Positions 49,560-58,174 of a stretch of 64,000 nucleotides of DNA are shown here, piece by piece. The notes beneath the pieces are model-generated. The model searched no databases, was not told the origin of the DNA, and worked only from the letters and a program-made list of their open reading frames with translations. The stretch is from the NCBI RefSeq assembly GCF_004117855.1, contig NZ_QWBW01000012.1, positions 116,908 through 180,907 on the forward strand, read 5' to 3'. Origin of the DNA: Modicisalibacter coralii (GTDB lineage Bacteria > Pseudomonadota > Gammaproteobacteria > Pseudomonadales > Halomonadaceae). A program made the translations under genes and the position numbers. The stretch's first letter is position 1. The number at the start of each line of letters is the position of its first letter.

Positions 49560-50195
49560 TCATGACGGGTCGTCGGCGCGGCCCGGACGAACGACTTCCC
49601 GGTCGCTGACGATGGCATCGAGCGGAATGTCCCAGCCGGCGATCGGCAGGCGGTCGACCCGCTGGCAGTCGTGAGCGACACCGATCAGGCGCGGGCGTGG
49701 GCGCCGCCTGCGGGTGAAGGCGAAGCTGCGGTCGTAGAAACCGCCGCCCATGCCCAGGCGGTTGCCCGCTTCGTCGAAACCGACCAGCGGCATCAATACC
49801 AGGTCCAGCGCCCAGGGGGGTAGCTGGCGGGCCCGGTGGGCGCCGTGACGGGTATCGGGCTCGTGGATGCCGAAGCGGTTTTTCACCATGGGCGTGCCGG
49901 AATGATAGTGCACGAACCACAGGCGGTTCTCGGCCAGCGGGCGCAACACGGGCAGATACACCCGGGCGCCGCGTCGGCGCAGCCAGGCGATCAGCGGTGT
50001 GGCGTCGATCTCGCCGTCGTTGGGCAGGTAGAGCGCGACGCGCCTCGCGCGCTGGACTTCCGGCAGCCGGCGCAGCCGGTGGCACAGGGCGTTCGACGCC
50101 CGGCGCTGCTGGCTCGGGCTCAGGTCTCGGCGGCGGCGACGCAGCGTGCGTCGCAGGGCCCGCCGCGAATCGTCGCGGGTCGCAAGATCGTTCAA
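49560..50195 (-). CDS. fthC: 5-formyltetrahydrofolate cyclo-ligase
   Basis: 211-aa folate enzyme (YgfA) converting 5-formyl-THF to 5,10-methenyl-THF. Seen: Arg-rich N-terminus RRRRRDLSPSQQRR, VALYLPNDGEIDATPLI, KNRFGIHEP, and the substrate loop GMGGGFYDR, then AHDCQRV. Likely TTG start at 50195 without a clear Shine-Dalgarno; no other start fits. Directly downstream of the 6S RNA, as in E. coli where ssrS and ygfA share a transcript. Confidence 0.9.
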   Translation of the reverse strand: MNDLATRDDSRRALRRTLRRRRRDLSPSQQRRASNALCHRLRRLPEVQRARRVALYLPNDGEIDATPLIAWLRRRGARVYLPVLRPLAENRLWFVHYHSGTPMVKNRFGIHEPDTRHGAHRARQLPPWALDLVLMPLVGFDEAGNRLGMGGGFYDRSFAFTRRRRPRPRLIGVAHDCQRVDRLPIAGWDIPLDAIVSDREVVRPGRADDPS

Positions 50196-50225
50196 GTGCG
50201 ATACGTCGAGGCCGGTGGAAAGGGT

Positions 50226-50407
50226 GTTCCCCAGAGTGCCGCTGTCGTTCTGGCCCTTGAACCCACTGGTTCAAGGTGGGTGGCCGCAGACAGACCGTCA
50301 GGCTTTCCGTCGCACGGACATGCACACGGGTCTGTCTAGCATTTGGCCCCCTGGGTACTGCGCATAGGCTCGAGGGACGTCAACGACTGGCGTACACCCC
50401 AGGGAAC
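50226..50407 (-). ncRNA. ssrS: 6S RNA
   Basis: 182-nt RNA on the minus strand between zapA and fthC, the conserved gammaproteobacterial location. Its 5' GUUCCC... and 3' ...GGGGAAC ends form a 12-bp closing stem including G-U pairs. The conserved CACCUUGAACC / GGUUCAAGG hairpin near the 3' end is present (plus-strand 50250-50281). 6S RNA binds sigma70-RNA polymerase in stationary phase. Ends are inferred from the stem; length matches E. coli (about 184). Confidence 0.88.
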
Positions 50408-50413
50408 GTCTTC

Positions 50414-50441
50414 ATCCTATCAGAGCGGCGCCGTGCGCCAA
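50414..50441 (-). promoter_or_regulatory. 6S RNA promoter
   Basis: On the minus strand: TTGGCG (50436-50441), 16-bp spacer, TAGGAT (50414-50419), 6 bp before the inferred RNA start at 50407. The -35 sits 2 bp from MITE 2. Confidence 0.65.
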
Positions 50442-50443
50442 AG

Positions 50444-50616
50444 GGAAACACTGACTAAATGCCTGCGCGGGCGCATCGCTGCGTTGCGCGGTGCTGGCGC
50501 GCCAGCCCGGTCGGAATCCTCACCTATACCCCATAGGCTCCGGTTCCTGTGCTCCGTGCGCCTTGCGACGTGGCGACGCCCGCTACATCTCGCTCGGCGA
50601 TTTATTCAGCGATTCC
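50444..50616. mobile_element. MITE-like inverted-repeat element 2 (about 173 bp)
   Basis: Ends GGGAAACACTGACTAAAT (50443-50460) and ATTTATTCAGCGATTCCC (50600-50617) are imperfect inverted repeats. A 5-bp direct repeat CAAAG flanks it (50439-50443 and 50617-50621), a probable target duplication. No ORF. Unlike MITE 1 in its ends, so a different family. It separates zapA from the 6S RNA promoter. Confidence 0.75.
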
Positions 50617-50643
50617 CAAAGGACTGTTTCCGCGCGTCGTGAT

Positions 50644-50949
50644 TCATGAGCGCCGCGGCGGTACCTCGCCCAGGGCCTGTTCGAGGCGTTCGTTGAGCTG
50701 GGTCAGACTCTCTTCGCTGGCGCGCTGTTCGTCCTGGGCCCGGAGCAGTTCATGGGTGATATTGAGGGCGGCCATGATGGCGATCTTCTCGTCGCCCAGG
50801 ACCTTGCTGCGCGAGTGGATGCCGTGCATGGCACGATCCAGGTAGCGGGCCGCCCGCTTGAGGTCGGCCTCTTCCTCCGGCGGGCAGGCGATGACGTAGG
50901 CCCGCCCCAGCAGGGTGATTTCGACGGTCGACCGTGCGTCATCGCTCAT
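50644..50949 (-). CDS. zapA: Cell division protein ZapA
   Basis: 101-aa FtsZ-ring stabiliser. VEITLLGRAYVIACPPEEEADLKRAARYLDRAM is the globular head; the rest is a coiled coil ending in a Glu/Gln-rich stretch. GGAG is near the ATG at 50949. Divergent from ygfB. The E. coli zapA-ssrS-fthC order is kept but now split by a MITE. Confidence 0.93.
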   Translation of the reverse strand: MSDDARSTVEITLLGRAYVIACPPEEEADLKRAARYLDRAMHGIHSRSKVLGDEKIAIMAALNITHELLRAQDEQRASEESLTQLNERLEQALGEVPPRRS

Positions 50950-51099
50950 GGCAGGCTCCTGAAGGGGCCAAGTCCGGGCCCGTGCGATAAGATGAAGTCA
51001 GATTTCGAGCCACTATAGAGAGGCGCCGACGGGCGGTCAACGCGCGCCACGGGCCCTGCCGGCCGCATCCGACGCCTCCCCACTCTGCATGGAACAGGC

Positions 51100-51681
51100 A
51101 TGTCTATCATCAACGACCAGCTCGACTTTTCCACCGTTGCCGACGTCTTCCTGATGCACGGCAGCCTGCAGTCACCGGCCTTTCTCGACGGTCGCCTGAG
51201 CGCCTCGCTGGCGCTCCACGACATCAGCGCCGAAGCCTGGCTCGACGAGGTCTGTCAGGCGATGGGCGTCGAGCAGCCCCGCGATCGTGACGCCGCCGAG
51301 GTCCTGCTGGCCTGGCGTCGCCAGTCGCTGGACGCGCTGTCGGCGGCGGCGCTCAATTTCGAACCGCTGCTGCCCGATGACCTCTTCTCGTTGGCCGAAC
51401 GCGCCCGCGGGCTGCGCGAATGGACCCTGGGCTTTCTCGAGATCGTCGGCGAAGTCGCCGCCGAGACCCGCGACGCCTGGTCGGCCAACCTGCGCGAGGC
51501 GATCGAGGATCTCGAGACCCTGGCCGGCCTCGACGAACTGGCGCTGGACGAGTCGCCCGAGAACGAGAACGACCTCTTCACGCTCACCGAGCACGCGCGC
51601 ATGGCGGCGATGCTGCTCTACACCGAGCAGCACCCCGGCCAGCCGCAGGTCGAACAGCCCGACGAGACGCCCGAGCAATAG
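51100..51681 (+). CDS. ygfB: UPF0149 family protein YgfB
   Basis: 193-aa all-helical UPF0149 protein. Typical HGSLQSPAFLDGRLSASLA near the N-terminus and WTLGFLEIVGEVA in the middle, with an acidic C-terminus. In Pseudomonas aeruginosa a YgfB homologue is tied to AmpD/AmpC regulation; no such link is visible here. Heads ygfB-pepP-ubiH-ubiI. Confidence 0.9.
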   Translation: MSIINDQLDFSTVADVFLMHGSLQSPAFLDGRLSASLALHDISAEAWLDEVCQAMGVEQPRDRDAAEVLLAWRRQSLDALSAAALNFEPLLPDDLFSLAERARGLREWTLGFLEIVGEVAAETRDAWSANLREAIEDLETLAGLDELALDESPENENDLFTLTEHARMAAMLLYTEQHPGQPQVEQPDETPEQ

Positions 51682-51702
51682 CCCCCGCTTCAAGGAGCCA
51701 TG

Positions 51703-53040
51703 ATGCTGCCCGAAACCCTCCCGCGCCCTCCCGCCATCGCGCTCGACGAATACCGCGCCCGGCGCCGGGCCTTGATGGACGCGCTGCCCGTCGGCAGCGC
51801 GGTGATGCTGCCGGCGGCCTCGCTGGTCACGCGCAGCAACGACAGCGACTATCCCTTTCGCCAGAACAGCGACTTCCACTACCTGACCGGCTTTCCCGAG
51901 CCCGATGCCCTGCTGCTGCTGCTGCCGGGTCGCGAGGCGGGCGAGAGCGTGCTGTTCTGCCCCGACAAGGACCCCCAGCTGGAAGCCTGGACCGGCATCC
52001 GCATCGGCGCCGAGGCCGCGGTGGCCCGCTACGGGGTCGACCAGGCCTTTGCCAATGCCGAGCGCGATGGCCGCCTGAGCGAGCTGCTCGACGGCCGCCA
52101 AGCCCTCTATCTACCGCTCGACGATGCCGCCGCCGTGGCGAGTGCCGAGGGCATTCGTCTGATGCTCAAGGCGCGCGCCCGCCAGGGGGCCCGCCCCCCC
52201 GAGGCGTTCGCCGACGTCGCGCCACTGATCCACGAGCAGCGCCTGATCAAGAGCGAGGCCGAGCTGGCGTTGATGCGTCATGCCGCGCGAATCTCCGCCC
52301 AGGCCCATGTGCGGGCGATGCGCGTGGCCCGCCCCGGCCTCCATGAATACCAGCTGCAGGCGGAACTCGAGCACGAGTTCCGCTGGCAGGGGGGCAGCGG
52401 GCCGGCCTACGGCACCATCGTCGGCGGCGGCGCCAACGCCTGCGTGCTGCACTACGTGGAAAACGCCGCGCGTCTCGAGGCGGACACCCTGGTGCTGATC
52501 GACGCCGGCGCCGAGTTCGAAGGCTATGCCGGTGACATCACTCGCACCTTCCCGGTCTCGGGGCGCTTCAGCGAGGCGCAGCGCGCGCTCTACGACGTGG
52601 TACTGACCGCTCAGGAACGCGCCGTGGCGGCGGTTAGCCCCGGGGTGACCCTGAGCGAGATCCACCAGGGCGTGGTTCGCGATCTCACCCACGGCCTGGT
52701 CGAGCTTGGGCTGCTTGCCGGCGAGGTCGAGGCGCGCATCGACGACGCGAGCTACAAGCGCTTCTATCTTCATTCCACCTCGCACTGGCTGGGTCTCGAC
52801 GTTCATGACGTCGGCGGCTACCGCCGCGACGGCACGCCACGTCAGCTTGTTCCGGGCATGGTGCTGACCGTCGAGCCCGGCCTCTACATTCCCGATGACG
52901 ACGATATTCCGGCCGACCTGCGGGGCACCGGCATCCGTATCGAGGACGACGTCGCGGTCACCGTCGAGGGGCATGAGGTGCTGACCGCGACGGTGCCCAA
53001 GCGGGCGGACGAGATCGAGGCCCTGATGGCGAAGGAATGA
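51703..53040 (+). CDS. pepP: Xaa-Pro aminopeptidase PepP
   Basis: 445-aa M24B metallopeptidase removing N-terminal residues before proline. N-terminal creatinase-like domain with SDYPFRQNSDFHYLTGF; dimetal ligands in LIDAGAEFEGYAGDITRTF, the His in STSHWLGLDVHDVGGY, and Glu in TVEPGLYIP and GIRIEDD. Start 51703 keeps 5 nt from AAGGAG; ATG 51700 is too close. Confidence 0.95.
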   Translation: MLPETLPRPPAIALDEYRARRRALMDALPVGSAVMLPAASLVTRSNDSDYPFRQNSDFHYLTGFPEPDALLLLLPGREAGESVLFCPDKDPQLEAWTGIRIGAEAAVARYGVDQAFANAERDGRLSELLDGRQALYLPLDDAAAVASAEGIRLMLKARARQGARPPEAFADVAPLIHEQRLIKSEAELALMRHAARISAQAHVRAMRVARPGLHEYQLQAELEHEFRWQGGSGPAYGTIVGGGANACVLHYVENAARLEADTLVLIDAGAEFEGYAGDITRTFPVSGRFSEAQRALYDVVLTAQERAVAAVSPGVTLSEIHQGVVRDLTHGLVELGLLAGEVEARIDDASYKRFYLHSTSHWLGLDVHDVGGYRRDGTPRQLVPGMVLTVEPGLYIPDDDDIPADLRGTGIRIEDDVAVTVEGHEVLTATVPKRADEIEALMAKE

Positions 53041-53119
53041 TCAGCGCGTTCTGGCTGTTTTTTAACCATACGTAATTTTCGTAATTTCGTATCAATCATT
53101 ACGCTAAGGATGACTGTGG

Positions 53120-54322
53120 ATGGCTAGCAAGTCGGTGGATATCGCCATCGTGGGCGGCGGGCTGGTCGGCGCCAGCCTGGGGTGCGCCCTGGAGCCGCTG
53201 ATCCGGGCGCGGTCGCTGCGGGTCGCGGTGATCGAGGCGGCGCCGCTGGGTGAGACGCGGCTCGATGACTACCAGCCGAGCTTCGACGTTCGGGCCAGCG
53301 CCATCGCCCAGGGCTCGCGACACCACTTCGAGACGTTGGGCGTCTGGTCGTCGCTGGCCCGCGAGGCCACCGCCATCGAGACCATCCACGTCAGCGAACG
53401 CGGCCGGCTGGGGGCGACACGCCTCAGTGCCGCCGAGATGGGCGTCGAGGCGCTGGGTTATGTGCTGCCCAACGCCTGGATGGGCCGCGTGCTGCACGCC
53501 CGGCTCGCCGAGCTGCCGCTTCAGTGGCACTGCCCGGCCCGGGTCGAGACGATCGTCCCGCAGTCCGGCGGCCATCGCCTGACGCTCAGCGATGGCCAGA
53601 CCCTGGACGCTGCGTTGACGGTGCTCGCCGACGGCGGGCGCTCCGGGCTCAAGGAACGCCTGGGCATCATGAGCCACGCCGCGCCCTACGAGCAGAGCGC
53701 GCTGATCACCACGCTGGGCGTCAGCCGGCCGCATCGGGGGATGGCCTACGAGCGGTTCACCGCCGAGGGGCCGGTGGCGCTGCTGCCGATGCCCGGGGAA
53801 CGCATGGCGCTGGTCTGGACGCACGAGCAGGGCGCCGAGCAAGCCACGCTGGCACTGTCCGATGGCGATTTCCTGGCCCGGCTGCAGCGGCTGTTCGGCG
53901 AGCGGGCGGGGCGCTTCACCCGAGTCGGTCAGCGCCACGTCTATCCGCTGTCGCTGGTCACCGCCCAAGAGACGGTACGCCCCGGGCTGGCGGTGCTGGG
54001 CAACGCCGCCCATTCGCTGCATCCCGTCGCCGGCCAGGGCTTCAATCTCGCCCTGCGCGGGGTGATGGACCTGGTCGCCAGCCTCGAGGCCGGGCTCGAG
54101 GCGGGCCGCAGACCCGGCGACATGACGGTGATGCAGGCCTTCGAGACACGCCGCTCGCGGGATCGCCACAACGTGATCCGTTTCAGCGACGGGCTGATCC
54201 GGCTGTTCGGTATCGATCACCCGCTGCTCTCGCATGCCCGTGCCGCGGGGCTGGTGGGGCTCAACCTGGCCGGACCGTTGCGCCGGGCGCTGACCCGCCG
54301 GGCGATGGGGCTGGAACGTTGA
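53120..54322 (+). CDS. ubiH: 2-octaprenyl-6-methoxyphenyl hydroxylase UbiH
   Basis: 400-aa FAD monooxygenase of ubiquinone synthesis (C1 hydroxylation). FAD motif IAIVGGGLVGASLG, DG motif ADGGRSGLKE, and GD-like motif VLGNAAHSLHPVAGQGFNLALRG. Start at 53120 follows AAGGA. The 79-bp gap after pepP is AT-rich with CGTAATTT repeats and may hold a promoter. Confidence 0.92.
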   Translation: MASKSVDIAIVGGGLVGASLGCALEPLIRARSLRVAVIEAAPLGETRLDDYQPSFDVRASAIAQGSRHHFETLGVWSSLAREATAIETIHVSERGRLGATRLSAAEMGVEALGYVLPNAWMGRVLHARLAELPLQWHCPARVETIVPQSGGHRLTLSDGQTLDAALTVLADGGRSGLKERLGIMSHAAPYEQSALITTLGVSRPHRGMAYERFTAEGPVALLPMPGERMALVWTHEQGAEQATLALSDGDFLARLQRLFGERAGRFTRVGQRHVYPLSLVTAQETVRPGLAVLGNAAHSLHPVAGQGFNLALRGVMDLVASLEAGLEAGRRPGDMTVMQAFETRRSRDRHNVIRFSDGLIRLFGIDHPLLSHARAAGLVGLNLAGPLRRALTRRAMGLER

Positions 54323-54377
54323 ACGCACTGGTCACGGGGTTCGGCCTTCAATCAGGGATACGCAGGGAGAGGCAGTC

Positions 54378-55622
54378 ATGACGGGGAACGAGGCGAAGGA
54401 TCTGACCACTGATGTGGCGGTGGTCGGTGGCGGGATGGTGGGCGCCACGCTGGCCGCCTTGCTCGGCGAGGCCGGGCTGCGCGTCGCGGTGCTCGATGCC
54501 CGGCCGGCGCCACTGGATGACGATACCGTGGGACATGGCGAGGCGGCGGCGAGGGTCAGTGCCATCACGCCGGTGAGTGAGCGCTTGCTTACCAAGCTCG
54601 GTGTATGGCCCTGGGTCGCGGGCCGGCGCGCCACGCCTTATACCGGCATGCAGGTGTGGGATGGCGAGGGCAGCGGTGAGGTACGCTTCCACGCCGACGA
54701 AGCCGGGGTCGCGGCGCTGGGTCACATCGTCGAGAACGACGTGATTCTGGCCGGCCTGGAGCGGCGTCTCGCTGCGCTGCCCAATGTGCAGTGCCATTAT
54801 GGCGTGCGTCTCGAGGCGCTGCAGAGTCCGGCCACCGGGCGCCGGCTGTGCCTCGCCGATGGCCGGCGCTTCACCGCGCCGCTGGTGGTGGCCGCCGACG
54901 GTGCCCGCTCGCAGCTGCGCGATCTGGCCGAAATCGCGCTACGCAGCCGCGACACCGGGCATGTCGCGGTGGTGACCACCGTGCAGTGTGAGCGCTCACA
55001 TGGCGGCGTCGCCCGCCAGGTCTTCCTGGGCACTGGCCCGTTGGCCTTTCTGCCCCTGACCCTCGAGGGTGACAGCCGTTACTGCTCGATCGTCTGGTCG
55101 ACCACCCCCGCGGAGGCCGAACGGCTGTGTGGCTTGTCGTCGGCGGAACTCGGCGCGGCCCTCGAACAGGCGTTCGACGCCACGCTCGGCGCGGTCCGGG
55201 TGGTCGGCGAGGTGCATCGTTTCCCGCTGGTCCAGCGCCATGCCGAGCGTTACGTGGTTCCCGGGCTGGCGCTGATCGGTGATGCCGCGCATACCGTGCA
55301 CCCGCTGGCCGGCCAGGGGGTGAACCTGGGGCTGATGGACGCCGCGGTGCTCGCCGAGGAGGTCGTCGCGGCGCACCGCCGGGGGGCGCTGCCCGGCGAT
55401 CTGCGCATCCTGTCGCGCTACGCGCGGCGCCGGCGCGGCGACAATACCGCCATGCTGGGGCTGATGGAGGGCTTTCGCTGGCTGTTCGGCACTGACCAGC
55501 CGGCCTTGCGACTGGCGCGCAACCTGGGGCTTTCGGGTGTCGATCGCCTGACGCCGCTGAAGCGGGTGATGATGCGTCAGGCGATCGGAGAGCGGGGGCG
55601 GCTGCCGCTCAGTTGCCGCTAG
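54378..55622 (+). CDS. ubiI: 2-octaprenylphenol hydroxylase UbiI
   Basis: 414-aa UbiH/UbiF-type FAD monooxygenase (VisC), C5 hydroxylation of the ubiquinone ring. VAVVGGGMVGATLAALL, AADGARSQLRDL and LIGDAAHTVHPLAGQGVNLGLMD. The pepP-ubiH-ubiI order identifies it as UbiI; UbiF is a sequence-level alternative. Its end overlaps the convergent protease gene by 14 bp. Confidence 0.88.
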   Translation: MTGNEAKDLTTDVAVVGGGMVGATLAALLGEAGLRVAVLDARPAPLDDDTVGHGEAAARVSAITPVSERLLTKLGVWPWVAGRRATPYTGMQVWDGEGSGEVRFHADEAGVAALGHIVENDVILAGLERRLAALPNVQCHYGVRLEALQSPATGRRLCLADGRRFTAPLVVAADGARSQLRDLAEIALRSRDTGHVAVVTTVQCERSHGGVARQVFLGTGPLAFLPLTLEGDSRYCSIVWSTTPAEAERLCGLSSAELGAALEQAFDATLGAVRVVGEVHRFPLVQRHAERYVVPGLALIGDAAHTVHPLAGQGVNLGLMDAAVLAEEVVAAHRRGALPGDLRILSRYARRRRGDNTAMLGLMEGFRWLFGTDQPALRLARNLGLSGVDRLTPLKRVMMRQAIGERGRLPLSCR

Positions 55623-56913
55623 CGGCCGCGGCTGTCGCCTCGCTGCCGCGCCGCGGGTCGAGCACGTTGAGGGCCTTGAGCAGGTTGAGGGCCTCGCCGA
55701 GCTGGTAGTCCTTCAACGGCGCGCGCTCGCCGTCCTGGCGGCGGGCGCTGCCGTTGGGGTTGGCCAGGCGGCCGGCGAGATCCGATTCGCGCAGGCCGAA
55801 GTCGTTGCCCTCGGCGACCTCGAGACGCCCGCGCACCACCTCGACATCCGGGGTGATGCCCTGTGCCTGGATCGAGCGACCGCCGGGGGTGTAGTAGAGC
55901 GCGGTGGTCAGCTTGAGGCCGTCGCCGTTGCCCAGCGGCATCACCTGCTGTACCGAGCCCTTGCCGAAGCTCTGGGTGCCCATGATCACCCCGCGGCGCT
56001 GGTCCTGCAGGGCGCCGGCGACGATCTCCGCCGCCGAGGCGCTGCCGCCGTTGATCAATACCACCATCGGCGCCCCGTCGGCACGGGTGCCGGGGTGGGC
56101 CGAGAAGCGCATGTTGCTGTCCGGCAGGCGCCCTTCGGTGTAGACGATCAGCCCGTGGTCGAGGAAGGCATCGGCCACCGCCACCGCGCTGTCGAGCACG
56201 CCGCCGGGATTGTTGCGCAGATCCAGCACCAGCCCCTTGAGCGGGCCCTCGGCGGTCAGCGCGTCGAGCGCGTCGTCGACCTGCTCGCCGGTGCGGCTCT
56301 GGAACTGGCTGATGCGCAGGTAGCCGTAACCGGGCTCGAGCATCTCATGCTTGACGCTGTCGCTGCGGATGATCTGGCGCTCGAGGGTCAGCGTGCGCGG
56401 GGTGTCTTCACCCTTGCGGAGGATGGTCAGCTGGATCTTGCTGCCCGCCTCGCCGCGCATCACGCTCACGGCTTCCTGCAGCGACATGCGGTCGGTGGGC
56501 GTGTCGTCGATGCGCAGGATCACGTCGTGAGCCTGCAACCCGGCGCGGGCCGCGGGCGTGTCGTCGATGGGCGCGATCACCGTGAGCTGATCGTCCTCCA
56601 TGCCCACCTCGATGCCGATGCCGCCGAACTCGCCCTCGGTGGTCTCGCGCAGGGCCTCGAAATCTTCCTTGTCGAGATAGGTGGAGTGGGGGTCGAGTTC
56701 GCCCAGCATGCCGCGCATGGCGTTGCGTAACAGGGTGCTGTCGTCGACCTTCTCGACGTAGGCGCGCTTGATGCGCTCGAAGACCTCGGCGAAGGTCTGC
56801 ACGTCGGCGACCGGCAGGTCGTCGGGCGCGGCCTTGTCGTCGGCGGCCTGGACCGCCGTGGTCAGGGTGAGCAGCAGGGCTGGCAGCAGCCAGCGAAGAC
56901 GGTTAACGCGCAT
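55609..56913 (-). CDS. C-terminal processing peptidase, S41 family (CtpA-type)
   Basis: 434 aa, exported (MRVNRLRWLLPALLLTLTTAVQA signal). PDZ domain about 90-170 (GIGIEVGMEDDQLTVIAPIDDTPAARAGLQ), then protease core with LRNNPGGVLDSA, Ser in GGSASAAEIVAGAL and Lys in GTQSFGKGSVQQ. Trims periplasmic proteins. Start 56913 has GGAG 6 nt upstream. Follows envC in the same direction, the common envC-ctpA pairing. Confidence 0.92.
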   Translation of the reverse strand: MRVNRLRWLLPALLLTLTTAVQAADDKAAPDDLPVADVQTFAEVFERIKRAYVEKVDDSTLLRNAMRGMLGELDPHSTYLDKEDFEALRETTEGEFGGIGIEVGMEDDQLTVIAPIDDTPAARAGLQAHDVILRIDDTPTDRMSLQEAVSVMRGEAGSKIQLTILRKGEDTPRTLTLERQIIRSDSVKHEMLEPGYGYLRISQFQSRTGEQVDDALDALTAEGPLKGLVLDLRNNPGGVLDSAVAVADAFLDHGLIVYTEGRLPDSNMRFSAHPGTRADGAPMVVLINGGSASAAEIVAGALQDQRRGVIMGTQSFGKGSVQQVMPLGNGDGLKLTTALYYTPGGRSIQAQGITPDVEVVRGRLEVAEGNDFGLRESDLAGRLANPNGSARRQDGERAPLKDYQLGEALNLLKALNVLDPRRGSEATAAAASGN

Positions 56914-56976
56914 GCGGACTCCGGGTCGCGACGAACGAGCCCACAGCATAGCGTCAGCGACAGGGGCAGGGCTACC

Positions 56977-58155
56977 TCAGCGCCGGCGTATCCAGCGCCG
57001 TGGGTCGATGGGCTCGCCGTCCTTGCGGACCTCGAAATACAGCGCCGGCGACGCGCGTCCGCCGCTCTCTCCGACCGTGGCGACGGTCTGGCCGTCCTCG
57101 ATGTGCTGGCCCACCGAGACCGCGAAGCGCTGCACGTGAGCGTAGAGCGTCATCACGTCGTCGCCATGGTCGACGATCAACAGGTTGCCGTAGCCGCGCA
57201 TCCAGTCGGCGAACACCACGCGGCCGGCGTGGATCGCCTCGACGGGGGTGCCCGCGGGGGCCGCGATCAGCAGGCCGTTGCGATCCACGCCGTCGCCGTC
57301 GCCGAAGCCGGCGACGACCCGTCCCGGCACCGGCCAGGGCAGGTCGCCGCGGGTCTTGTCGATCGCCGTGGAGGGCGGGGGCTGGTCGAGACGCTTGAGC
57401 TGCTCGCGGATCCGCGCGAGCTGCTTCTCGGCCGCGGTGCGCGCATCGGCGAGGTCCTCGCGGCGTGCCTTGTCGTCGCGGTAGCGCGCATCCAGCCGGG
57501 CGACCAGCTCTTTGCGTTCCTGCTGGCGCTGCGCCAGCGTCCGGCGCTGGTCGTCCAGTTCGTCGGCGAGGTCGGCGAGGCGTCGGCGGCGCTGCTCGAG
57601 ATCGTCACGGGTCGTCGCGAGCTGCGCGTCGAGCCTGGCCAGCGCCTCGAGGCGCTCGTTGCGGGCCCGGGAGAGGTGATTCAGATAGGTCTGCAGGCGA
57701 TCCAGCCGGGCCGGATCGTCCTGATTGAGCAACAGCTTCAGTTGCGGGGACTCGCCGAGGCGATACAGCGCGGCGAGTTGCCGGGCCAGCGCCTCGCGCT
57801 GCGTGCGGCGCTGCGCCTGGAGCGTTTGCCGACGCTGTTCGAGGTCGGCGACCTCGTCGTCGAGCTGGCGCCGCTCGGCCTGCAGCGAAGCCAGGCGCTC
57901 GTGGACCCGGGTGAGCGCCGTCTCGACCTTTTCCAGCTGGCGGCTGGCTTCGCTGCGTGCCTCGCGGGTCTCGGTCAGGCGTGTATCGAGGGCCTTCAGC
58001 GCCTGGCCGAGCTTGTCGAGGCGCGACTCGGCGGCCCGCTCGTCGGCCTTCTCCGGGGAGGGGGCGGCCTGCGCCGGTGGTCCGACAAGCACGCCGCCCA
58101 GGGTCGTTCCGACGAGGAACGACACCAGGGCGGCAAGGTGGGCCGGGCGACGCAA
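56977..58155 (-). CDS. envC: Murein hydrolase activator EnvC
   Basis: 392-aa periplasmic protein activating AmiA/AmiB during division. Signal peptide to about 30, long coiled coil (about 35-260; LEKVETALTRVHERLASLQAERRQLDDEV), and a C-terminal degenerate LytM domain from about 275 (PVPGRVVAGFGDGDGVDRNGLLIAAPAGTPVEAIHAGRVVFADWMRGYGNLLIVDHG). Likely TTG start at 58155. Between gpmI and ctpA as in relatives. Confidence 0.9.
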   Translation of the reverse strand: MRRPAHLAALVSFLVGTTLGGVLVGPPAQAAPSPEKADERAAESRLDKLGQALKALDTRLTETREARSEASRQLEKVETALTRVHERLASLQAERRQLDDEVADLEQRRQTLQAQRRTQREALARQLAALYRLGESPQLKLLLNQDDPARLDRLQTYLNHLSRARNERLEALARLDAQLATTRDDLEQRRRRLADLADELDDQRRTLAQRQQERKELVARLDARYRDDKARREDLADARTAAEKQLARIREQLKRLDQPPPSTAIDKTRGDLPWPVPGRVVAGFGDGDGVDRNGLLIAAPAGTPVEAIHAGRVVFADWMRGYGNLLIVDHGDDVMTLYAHVQRFAVSVGQHIEDGQTVATVGESGGRASPALYFEVRKDGEPIDPRRWIRRR

Positions 58156-58174
58156 GGCTGGCGACGCCGCCGGG

